A DNA stretch of 64,000 nt, from positions 437,378,230 to 437,442,229 of the forward strand of contig NC_081407.1 in the NCBI RefSeq assembly GCF_030272615.1, in the 5' to 3' direction. Below, piece by piece: positions 56,111 through 64,000 of this stretch. The stretch comes from Cryptomeria japonica (taxonomy: Eukaryota; Streptophyta; Pinopsida; Cupressales; Cupressaceae). Below the pieces are notes generated by a model that saw only the letters and a program-made list of their open reading frames with translations, ran no database searches and had not been told where the DNA came from. Within the stretch, counting starts at the first letter, position 1, and every line of letters begins with the position of its first letter. The translations under genes were made by a program, and so were the position numbers.

Positions 56111-57439
56111 ATATTTTGAATTTAAAACGTTTCTAAACATTCCCGCCCCTTTTGAATATTTGCTACTACTATGTGCCATTTTGTAGTCGTCCCAAGCCAC
56201 CCTTAGACAACACAATTTGGACAATATATTAAGCTATAACAAGACGCATACGAAATATTGGTTTTTTAAACTAGGTTTTCTAGTAATGAACATATAATAA
56301 GGTTTAATTTGTTTTACTAGCCAATGGTATGGACGGTAGTGGGAAAATTATATGGACAGTAGTGAAAAAATTATATGGACACAACAACATGAGGCTTATA
56401 CTGACTTGAGGACTTTTGAGTAACAAAGCTAGTTATTTTACATGATATATATTTTTTATGCTCCAACATATTGAAGTTCAAATCATTAATCTTTTCAAAA
56501 TAGTAGATAATCACAAGAATAATAATTCTTTTTTTAATTATATTTGATAAACCTATTTTTACTATATTCATGCATTGTAATGAACTCCAAAAAAAAATGA
56601 GTTAAAAAATTTCTTTGAAACAAAATTTGAATTAGTACAAGGGGAAGACTATGCCTTTTTAGGGTAAAAGAATAACCCTAACCTACTAAGTTTAAGTACC
56701 ACTCATTGATTAATTGATATGTATAGTTATTCTAGATGGCTCGAGTAAGATTAAGTTCCCTAACTCTTAATTATACACTTCATTTTAATTAGTATGTGAT
56801 CCAATTAAGCCACAGACGTGACATATTGAAAGAACATGTATTATAAACTAACACACTCTTGATTTAGGTTGTAATGCTCATCAAGCTAAGTTAATTTATA
56901 ACATCATTTAATATTTCTTAATAATTGTTTTGTAAATAGAATGAATTGATTAATTTACAAGTTTGTTGTCTCCAAGTTTTTTTTTGAGTTAAACTAATTT
57001 TGATTATAAGTTAAAGTTGTACGTTTTTTTTTTTTAAAGGAATAGATTTCTTAATTGTATCCCATGTAAATGACAAATAAAATACAAACATAAAATTGTA
57101 GAGTAAATTCAATAATTTATTTATAATCTCGTAATACCTTCTAATCAAATAACCTTAATAAAAAATATATAAATAAACTTAAACAATGCAGTGACTTAAG
57201 TAGACTTCAAAAACATATAAAATGCATAGTTTATGCATTAATCATCTTGTCTTTCTATGGTAGAATTGTAACATAACAAACTTATGAATCAAAAGAATTT
57301 GATGTAGAGATGAGCAATAGATCATGGGGTTATAAATGCCTACCAACAAATGATATTAATGGACCACATAACTATTATGTGTTAGATAATCCTTGTTACA
57401 CATAAAGCTAGATAGTAATTTTCCCAATATTCCAAAATG
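56111..57439. other. Unassigned AT-rich region
   Basis: Very AT-rich with stops in every frame. A small tandem repeat lies at 56,332-56,377. No element ends or domains recognised. Confidence 0.5.
56332..56377. repeat. Tandem repeat, 23 bp unit
   Basis: TATGGAC(G/A)GTAGTG(G/A)(G/A)AAAATTA occurs twice head to tail with the beginning (TATGGACA) of a third copy. Confidence 0.85.
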
Positions 57440-57599
57440 AAAATTTTAGAATTAATTTATTCCCACCAAACCAATATTTGTTGTAGATTACGGTTTTTCA
57501 AGTTAACATTATACCATTCCATCCATTATTTGAATTGGTTCTAGTGTTATTTATCTTGCCAATTCAACACATGAGAAATATCAAAAACAAATTTACATT
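57440..57599 (-). pseudogene. Possible chromodomain-region remnant of minus-strand gypsy
   Basis: Downstream of the integrase on the minus strand is LEPIQIMDGMV, which resembles the EPxxILDxR start of chromodomain-bearing integrase ends, followed by stop-ridden text. Weak, but in the right place. Confidence 0.3.
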
Positions 57600-58040
57600 G
57601 TAATGCGACATAAAAATATCGCGAGTCTTTGCAAGCGTACATGAAAATGCTAAGAGATATACTACAATGTTGATCACCTTAAAAATTTTGAAGGGTCCAA
57701 CAATGTGTAGAGAAAACTTAGCTAGATTTCTCAAACTTCATATTACTTTTTTGTGATCTAGTATGCAAACATATTGTATCCCCATAGAAAAATGTGATGA
57801 TATTTTATCAGGTGTGAATTTTCAACCTATCTAAAGCTTATTTTAATATTTTCATTGTGAGTCTAATTAGGTCATCATATTCTCGTAGCAACTTTGGCCC
57901 AACCATTACTTAGTTTTGAAGACCATCACACCTAAGAGGTATTTTACATGTCCTAACATAGAGATCCTTGAAAGGTTTTATTTGTATAGATGAATGATAA
58001 GTGCTCTTATATCCAAATTCGATTAAATGGAGAAAATATT
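57600..58040 (-). pseudogene. Gypsy integrase C-terminal part (minus strand)
   Basis: Starting at 58,040 and reading left: FLHLIEFGYKSTYHSSIQIK, PFKDLYVRTCKIPLRCD, MVGPKLLREYDDLIRL and then decayed GDTICLHTRSQKSNMKFEKS. This matches the end of the integrase core and the GPY/F region of plant chromovirus integrases (LHLVEFAYNxxYHSSI...PFEALYGRxCRxPLCW...GPKLV). Several stops. Its upstream half lies at 59,808 onward, beyond the LINE insert. Confidence 0.75.
58023..58040. repeat. Half-LINE target-site duplication, left copy
   Basis: TTAAATGGAGAAAATATT. The right copy TTAAATGAAGAAAATGTT (59,808-59,825) differs at two positions, both G/A. Confidence 0.85.
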
Positions 58041-59807
58041 TTTGATTAGTAAAGAAGCGTTAACTAGGGTGCTGACCCTTGACATAGTCAAAAACTATCA
58101 ACAGACAACAAGCAACATCAAGAGAGATGATGTTGGAAAAAAGAACAACAGCCCAAGGGCAGTTAGAAACAAACACAGTTAGACAATCAAGGAATCCTAT
58201 CCAACTGGAGAACAATAAAGACCCCACTCAAGGGGGGGAGAGCCACCTAAACCCCAACGAGGAGGGATTTGGGGCAGGGGAGAAGACTTTCCCTTCTACC
58301 TGCGAGCAACCACAATCTAGGCGATGATGTCATTAGGTCCATCAAAGGAGAGATCAACCGGAAGGGACCCCACAGGGTTACAAATAGTGGTGTCAACAGA
58401 GTGTTGCAACAGAACAGCAGGAGGTTGTTGTAGAGCAGCAACAGGCTATGACGAAACAACAGCAGCAGAAGAAGATCCAGCAGCAAGGGGTCGTAGCTGC
58501 AAAACAGGAGAAGCAGAAGTGGGGACCTCAGGAGATGAGGCCACAAAAGGAGCAACAGGAGCATCAATAGCCGTGAGGGGCACAACATTGGCATCATCCT
58601 CATGAGAGGAGCCAGCACACGCAGATTCAAGAGCAATGACTGTTAAGTGATCAGCAAAAGAATTCTTCCACCAGGTAGAAACACCTTTGTGGCGAGAAAT
58701 AGAGCAATCGGAAGCAAGATGACTCATAGAGAAGCATCTCCTGCAGCGGAAGGGGGGACCTTCAAAATCCAACAGTTATGACCAAGGCCTATCCCCCACC
58801 ATGAGAACCACATCTCCTAGGAGAAGAGAGGAGATGTCAATGTCCACAAGAATGCGGGCAAAGGTGGTGTGGTTCATTGAGGACGTAGCTTCATCGAACT
58901 TCAAGAAATGGCCAATAGAGTTACCAATAGCCTCGTAACAAGAGTGCTCCCAAAAATGAAGGGGGAGATTTATGAGTCGGACCCAAATTGGACGCACATT
59001 AAGTGGTTCAGTGAGAGGGTTAAAAGAAGTTGTCCAAGGCTTAACAGAGAGGGAGTGCACTCCCCAAGCCCACAGCATGCCCAAAACCAAATCCCGATAA
59101 GCGGAAGATGTGAAGGAAGCGACTAAAGCCTTTAGCACAAGGGAAAAGCTCAATATTGTGAGCAACCAAAGGCTGCCAAGAGTCACTTACCCAGCGATGA
59201 AGGTCTAGTAGAGAAGGCCAGAGCCCAGAGAATTTGCACACAAGAGCACAGCATTGGTAGAACCCAATGTTGTCCATGACATCTTGTCCACAAACCACCA
59301 TAGGGGAGGATTTAGCACAGAGAAGAGGACGGACCCCCTTCGAGGGTTGGGCAGAATATCTAGCCACACGGGCAAAGCTACACTTGCCAACAAGTTTGGG
59401 CAAAGAACCAATAGCATTAGCAACAGTCGGCAAAGCCACATCCCCAAAGGCCAGAGAGCCAACAGCAGCAGGACCCACAGTCGGAGAACCGAGGGGCATG
59501 GGTGTTGCACCAGGCAAATCCCCATGGGGAACATGGGGAGCCACAGCAACAACCACCTGAGAAGCATCAGACCAAACAACAGCAGCAGCATCAAACAGAC
59601 AATGAATCACAGGAGCAAAAGCCCCCACGCGAGGAGGAAGGGGGGGAAGTTAGAAGACGAGATAATGCCACAAACATCTGCAACAGATAACACCATAGAA
59701 GAAGGAACCATCGTCGAACTAGAGGCACCAATAGCAGCATTCAAATGGAGAGAGGCGGGAGAGCCGTTGGAGAGAAGCGAGAGATCCATTTTTTGTTAGT
59801 GTCCTCC
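58041..59807 (-). mobile_element. ORF1-only LINE derivative ('half-LINE')
   Basis: A 1.77 kb insert flanked by 18 bp target-site duplications, in minus orientation. It starts with a short leader AGGAGGACACTAAC, has a single ORF1 and ends with a 3' region finishing CTTTACTAATCAAAAA, a typical plant LINE tail. There is no endonuclease or RT between ORF1 and the tail, so it is not a 5'-truncated copy but an internally reduced one. Movement would need enzymes supplied by a full-length LINE. Confidence 0.75.
58247..59789 (-). pseudogene. ORF1 of the half-LINE (DUF4283 and zinc knuckle)
   Basis: ATG at 59,789 (MDLSLLSNGSPASLHLNAA), an Ala/Pro/Val-rich N-terminus, then a DUF4283-like domain: CKFSGLWPSLLDLHRWVSDS, LFPCAKGF, a frameshift near 59,130, AWGVHSLSVKPWTTSFNPL and PIWVRLINLPLHFWEHSCYE. 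Next TTFARILVDIDIS, then the knuckle FRCRRCFSMSHLASDC (C-x2-C-x4-H-x4-C, all ligands kept; ~58,755). The C-terminal part is Ala/Ser/Pro-rich and ends around KGKSSP at ~58,280. Two or three stops and one or two frameshifts; the domain is otherwise well kept. ORF1 proteins bind element RNA. Confidence 0.8.
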
Positions 59808-60200
59808 TTAAATGAAGAAAATGTTCTCACTTAGAGGCTTGGTCCATTTTACATATCCTTAATAATTTGATATCTTTTTCAATTTGAGCCTCTATTCCTA
59901 AATGTTTGATAGAAATCAAGTTTAGATTCGTAGCATAATTTTTCATTAATGTATCCCAAAACCAAGAATTAAATAGTGTGTCACTATATGGAACAACCAT
60001 TTCTCGAATTCCATGTAATATTACTAACTCTTTACAAATTTTAATACTACATTTGCTGCATTATCATAAATATTACCAACATTAAAATATGTAGGTTTTA
60101 TCAATTTATGCACAATAAACAAAAAAAATCATGGTTGAAATAATATATAGGCAAACAAAAAATAAATTTTATGTTGATCAAAGACCATTTGTAGCTAGGA
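59808..60200 (-). pseudogene. Gypsy integrase catalytic core (minus strand)
   Basis: Reading leftward: ICKELVILHGIREMVV (~60,040), SDTLFNSWFWDTLMKN and TNLDFYQTF (~59,950), then QIIKDM and MDQASK*EHFLH up to the LINE insertion. These are the core motifs of chromovirus integrase (ExVxLHGIPxxIVSDRDTxFTSxFWxxL...TxLxxSTAFHPQTDGQ). The HPQTDGQSE glycine/glutamate motif is badly eroded. The TGA just before EHFLH replaces Trp. Confidence 0.75.
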
Positions 60201-60530
60201 ATGTTGTGAGGAAATTATAGATAGGTGTCGATGTTTATGTTTGACTTTTTAGCATTCTAAAAATATAGTTACAAACTAAATTATATCAACTTTCATTTTA
60301 GGCTAGTAAAAATATTATTTATGTTCATGCAACAACTTATTCACACCAAGATGTGCAAGGTATGGTGCCTTATGTGCCTCAAGAAAAATCAAGTGCTTCA
60401 AGCTTCTAGTTGCAAGAACATAAATGTGCATCCTTTAAACCTTAGTAATTCATCCAATCAAATGAATAATCAATTTTTTCTGATTCCACACCCAAAAATT
60501 TATAGATTTTAAAATAGATTGGATATTGTT
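60201..60530 (-). pseudogene. Gypsy integrase zinc-binding domain (minus strand)
   Basis: EAHKAPYLAHLGVNKLLHEH (~60,380-60,320) gives the two His ligands. YFY*PKMKVDII and FLEC*KVKHKHRH (~60,300-60,230) follow, with the second Cys still visible. This is the H-H-C-C module at the start of plant gypsy integrases (AHxxPxxGHxGxxKTxxxLxxxFYWPxM...C..CQxxKxxHR). Most stops fall where Gln or Trp is expected. Confidence 0.75.
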
Positions 60531-60535
60531 TCTAT
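60531..60535. repeat. Target-site duplication TCTAT (left)
   Basis: Exact match to 61,000-61,004 on the other side of the small solo LTR. Confidence 0.85.
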
Positions 60536-60999
60536 TGTTGGAGCTAAGATTGCACTCCGATACCATGTTGAATTTTTAAAGCTCTAATAGCATGTTGAAG
60601 TTTTAAAGCTTTGATACCATGTTGGAGCTAAGATTGCACTCTAATACTATGTTGAATTTTGCAACACAAGCCTGCAAGATAAAATGGAAAACAAAAACAC
60701 CTTCCACGAGAGAGAGTTGCACAAAAGAATGCTACATTACTCAAAACCAAATAATACAAAATTAAAGGATGAATTACAATTGTACAATGAGGTGTTTATA
60801 GAGAAAGCACGAAGCTAAATTTAGGAGAATTAAGGTGCAAGCATGAGGAGCTAACTAAAGCTGAATTCTAGCTAACTAGATGCATAAAAGTTAAACTCGG
60901 TGCACAACTTAAAAAGCACTCCTAAGTGAACTTAAGCAAAAAAGAAAAACAACATAACTCGTTGTAAAAAAGCAACTAATAGTTGAATATGCTCTAACA
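60536..60999 (-). mobile_element. Small copia-type solo LTR (464 bp)
   Basis: Starts TGTTGGAGC and ends GCTCTAACA (inverted ends TGTTRGAGC), with an exact TCTAT duplication on both sides. On the minus strand the end GCTCCAACA is followed by TGGTATCAAAGC at 60,608-60,619, a copia primer-binding site, which sets the orientation. The left 125 bp hold a duplication of the LTR end plus primer site, so this is not a simple solo LTR but one with residual internal sequence. Confidence 0.8.
60549..60652 (-). repeat. Four primer-binding-site-like modules in tandem
   Basis: On the minus strand, motifs related to TGGTATCAGAGC occur at 60,552-60,565, 60,581-60,592, 60,608-60,619 and 60,637-60,649, each preceded or followed by CAACA-type LTR-end text. 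Spacing is 27-30 bp. Confidence 0.7.
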
Positions 61000-61004
61000 T
61001 CTAT
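61000..61004. repeat. Target-site duplication TCTAT (right)
   Basis: Exact repeat of 60,531-60,535. Confidence 0.85.
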
Positions 61005-61049
61005 TGTTCCAAATTCATTTTTATCAAATCAAACTATAGTCTAGATATC

Positions 61050-61430
61050 ATAGCTACATGTTTGCATCTACTCAAAGAATAATCAAAAATTATTTTCTTT
61101 ACCCTCAACATAAGAGATATCAAGAGAAAAATCACACGATTTTATTGGTTGAATATATATATTGGAATATGATGGTTTGTTTCTAATTCAAACTTTTTTC
61201 CAATCGATTAATGCCTCTGCAACTTTATAGCATGCATAATGAAAACCAAATTTAAGTCATGGATTTCATATATCCTCTCATGTTCGTTGAGCTTTTATGA
61301 CTCATTTAAGCCACAACTAGACCATCTTGGTTTGAAAATACTTCAATCATTTTGAAGAGACATTTATCCAAATGGTGAACCATCCATTCAAATAAGGGAT
61401 CAAGAGTACAAGAGAAGTTGTAAGTAATTT
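61050..61430 (-). pseudogene. Gypsy RNase H region (minus strand)
   Basis: FGFHYACYKVAEALIDWKKV, then DFSLDISYVEGKENN (61,091-61,130), matching the RNase H end IxYxKGKENxVADALSR of gypsy Pol, followed by a stop and MQTCSYDI. Preceding text is broken by many stops. RNase H would remove the RNA template after reverse transcription. Confidence 0.65.
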
Positions 61431-62090
61431 ATCTATTTCATAGAAAGATGTCCCACATTTTGAGACCATTAACCTTTTTTTCCTTCCTTGGCAAAGGCGT
61501 ATAGAAAGAGAAATTTTGGCAAATTTTTTTGAACATATGATAATATCTTGCTAGCCCAATGAAGATTCTCAGATAGTCATTCCATGACACCTTGAATTTT
61601 TATTAGGTCGATTATAACCTCCTTTTAGAAACCACATGTCTTATATAATGCACCCTAGTTTGGAAAAATTATGTAGAGTTTCCCACATAATTTATGCTTT
61701 CTTAGCATTTTCAACACCATATTGAATTGTTCAAGTTCTTTATAAAGTGATCCAAATAATATAAAAAATGTTGTTAATTAATTTCATAAATGGTGCATGT
61801 GCATTAGTTAACCTAAAATGTAACACATTGCAATCTATAATGACTATAATGGGACCTAAAAGTAGTTTAATGTATGTCTTCTTTCTTTATTACTAATTTC
61901 CGGTAACATGATCTCATATAAATCTTAGAAAATAAGGTTGTCCCTCTCATTTCATCAAACAAACCATCTATTTCAAGAAAGTGGATGTTTTTTCTTTACC
62001 ATTACTTTATTTCGCATACAAGAGCCAATGTAAAGGCGTCGTGTTCCATCCTTCACAAAGAGCACAAGAGTAACCAAGGTTGATACACTA
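61431..62090 (-). pseudogene. Gypsy reverse transcriptase, heavily decayed (minus strand)
   Basis: From 62,085 leftward: TLVLFVKDGTRRLYIGSCMR and NKVMVKKKHPLS match the VLFVxKKDGxxRxCIDYRxLNxxTxKxxYPLP motif of chromovirus RTs. Further left there are scattered remnants (e.g. NAKKA*IMWETLHNFSKLG and LMVSKCGTSFYEI) with stops and frame changes; the YxDD motif is not recoverable by eye. Together with the RNase H and integrase pieces on the same strand this outlines one Pol, 62.1 to 57.6 kb. Confidence 0.6.
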
Positions 62091-63141
62091 GGCCTTATCA
62101 AACTATTTCAAGATCATTAAGTTGGGAAGCTTTCTGCAGTGGCAGCAAAAATATTGGTAAACGTTTTAATTTTTGAATAAGTTTGAAGTCTATTCTCCTA
62201 TCTGAAGAGCTAAGTTAGTGGTTGCTTTTGAATTCAAGTTGGCAGGGGCCTTTAAAATGAAAGAGTGGTGTGAGTAACTGATGATTCTAGGGTAGTGAAA
62301 GAGTGGTGTGAGTAACTCGAGTTCATCGTCCATCATTCCAATATAATGTCCCTTCCTCATAAGTCTAGCAAATGGAGAGGCACATAGCTAGAGTGTTATA
62401 TGTTATGAAAGCATTGAGTGTAGCTAAATCCATCGACACTGGAATACACTTCTCATTCTCCCTACAACTATGAATGTTATAGCAATAGTGACGGTATCTA
62501 TCAGAGCTATGATTATTGAAAGCATTTAGACGAGATCCTTTTTAGAAAACTATTTTTCTGATCTATTTACAGATGATACCTCTCCTTCCATCTTAATTAT
62601 CTATCTTGCCTCTTTTTCCAAATCCATTTGTATAGATTTTCTTCCTTGACTATTCTAAATCGTTTCCTATTCTCAGACATACTGATTCCATTTTAAAGAA
62701 ATGGTCCCCTACTTCCATCTCCCAAATTAGTGCACTAATCCCCTTTCTATTCACTTCCACCATCTCCTAGTTCTATGGTCTTCTACTCTTTTATGTGATT
62801 CACAAATAAGGCATTAGCAAATCCTTTAATAGCTGAACAAGATTACTAGAGAGCCACACGCACTGATTGATATTCCTCCTACCTTTTAATGGCCATTAAT
62901 ATGAGTGGAGGGAGCAATAGTTCATTTCCAAGTATAGGATTGTCTTTTGCCTCAAATTTCATCTATGGAGAAGGCTGATAGTGGAGAGCCTCAACAAAAT
63001 GAATCGTCGTTTAGGAGAGGGTTTTTTCTCAAATTTTAACGGAAAGAACTCAAAAGAAGACCTGTACTTCTTTTATGTGGATTTGTTGACCAAAGGATCC
63101 ATATTGGCAAAGCTACCATTGTCCTTGATTTATAAATGGTG
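62091..63141. other. Unassigned, with a 38 bp tandem duplication
   Basis: GAAAGAGTGGTGTGAGTAAC occurs at ~62,260 and ~62,298. If the minus-strand gypsy is complete, its protease and gag would lie here, but I see only stop-ridden text. Confidence 0.4.
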
Positions 63142-64000
63142 TTTTTTATTAAAATAAGCAACAAAACAAGGCTGTTGGTCTTGTGTACAAACAGCTCATA
63201 TGCGGCAAAAAAAAGAAAAGACGGAAAAACTCAACAAGGAAAGAGTTTTGGGTAGGGGGAAGACTTACCTTTTTTCCTGCAACAAACAACAATCCAAGCA
63301 ATACTATTATTAGGAACATCATTTCAAGTAGGATCAAGCAAAGAGATCCCCTCAAAGTTTATATCTGCATCTGGAGCAGACTGTTGTTGTTGAACAACAT
63401 CTAGAGAAGACTCTCCAGGAGCAGACCGTTGTTGCAAAACAAGAGAAACATAAGTAAAAGCCTCAAGGCCAAAGGAGGCCACACCAATAGCAACTGCAGG
63501 GCCAGTAGAGGCCTCAATAGCAGTAAGAGACACAACCTCATCTCGAGAGGAGTCGTCATCCGCATGTGAGGAGTCACCAAAATCATCAGAATCAAAAAAT
63601 TTGACAATCAAATGATTAGCAGTAGCATCTTTCCACAGAGTAGCATCACCTTTATGGCATGAGAGAAAACAATCCAAAGCTAAGTGACTCGTTGAGAAGC
63701 ATCTCCAATAGCGAAAGGGGAGGCCCTAATAATTCAATGATTGAGTCCATCGCCTATCCTCAACCATAAGAACCACATCCCCGGGGAGAGGCACAAAGAT
63801 GTCAATGTTGATTAAAATGCGAGAAAAGATAGAATGGCCCATGGAGGACATGGAATCGTCAACCTTCAAGAATCGATCGATAGAGTTACCAATGGCCTCA
63901 TAACAAGAATGCTCCCAAAAATGAAGGGGAAGATTGGGAAGGTGAACCCATACCAGACACACATTGAGTGGTTCAATAAGAGGGTTAAAAGAAGTTGTCC
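63142..64000 (-). mobile_element. Second ORF1-only LINE derivative, cut by window edge
   Basis: Same orientation and layout as the element at 58,041-59,807. On the minus strand, ORF1 is followed by a ~180 bp 3' region ending TTATTTTAATAAAAAA at 63,142-63,147. No ORF2 lies between ORF1 and the tail. The 5' end is outside the window. The sequence just left of the tail, CTTGATTTATAAATGGTG, would hold the left target-site duplication. Confidence 0.6.
63210..64000 (-). pseudogene. ORF1 of the second half-LINE (partial)
   Basis: Enters at the window edge within DUF4283: VWVHLPNLPLHFWEHSCYE and NSIDRFLKVDDSMSSMGHS, then RILINIDIFVPLPGDVV. The knuckle reads FRYWRCFSTSHLALDC, where the first Cys is Tyr, so it has lost one zinc ligand relative to the 58.7 kb copy. 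The C-terminal region is Ser/Ala/Val-rich with VVQQQQSAPD and ends near KGKSSPYPK (~63,260). A TGA at ~63,324 and a TAA at ~63,729 break the frame. Confidence 0.75.

Noticed and set aside
58127-58605. Plus-strand frames of 66 and 93 codons, and 59,254-59,799 plus-strand frame of 181 codons
   Set aside because: They are shadows of the minus-strand half-LINE ORF1, which has DUF4283 and zinc-knuckle motifs.

Overview
The window is about 64 kb of AT-rich, repeat-dominated plant nuclear DNA. I see no intact host gene, no rRNA or true tRNA gene, and no prokaryotic or organellar organisation. Plant-type Ty1/copia and Ty3/gypsy LTR retrotransposons, DUF4283-type plant LINEs, several layers of nested insertion and heavy decay point to a seed plant with a large, slowly purged genome. 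A gymnosperm such as a conifer is my best guess, but that is inference.

Layout. 1-6.4 kb holds non-coding repeats: a ~460 bp direct repeat pair, a three-unit tandem array carrying a tRNA-like A box, a CATATA microsatellite and three small tandem arrays. 6.5-7.0 kb is a CpG-rich block of short CCGAC/GTCGG motifs. 7.0-13.7 kb is bracketed by ~520 bp LTR-like direct repeats and contains a minus-strand LTR plus primer-binding site and a gag-like, pol-less internal region. 14.07 kb is the end of another LTR with its primer-binding site. 14.3-20.1 kb is a nearly complete but broken plus-strand LINE (ORF1, endonuclease, RT, zinc-binding region, RNase H). 21.5-22.8 kb is a gypsy gag relic with a zinc knuckle. 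24.9-28.1 kb is a long gypsy LTR with a copia solo LTR inside it, flanked by a perfect 5 bp duplication. 31.9-40.0 kb holds a gypsy gag/protease relic and an LTR-RT-RNaseH-integrase-LTR remnant. 41.6-54.3 kb contains a decayed minus-strand coding sequence of unknown type, interrupted by a copia element (LTRs 43,156-44,404 and 52,981-54,128), which is itself interrupted by a ~4.0 kb LTR-like insertion. 54.3-56.1 kb is an array of degenerate hairpin-forming repeats interrupted by a 418 bp MITE. 57.4-62.1 kb is a minus-strand chromovirus-like gypsy pol relic, with a small copia-type solo LTR and an ORF1-only LINE derivative inserted into its integrase. A second ORF1-only LINE copy runs off the right end.

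How it fits together. The history is one of nested insertion and decay. Premature stops across several unrelated elements are mostly TAG where the family has CAG (Gln) or TGG (Trp), the pattern expected from deamination of methylated cytosines, often at CHG sites. The two most unusual items are the ORF1-only ('half-LINE') derivatives, one with clear 18 bp target-site duplications and an apparent 3' end, and the array of short inverted repeats at 54.3-56.1 kb. None of the elements looks able to move by itself.
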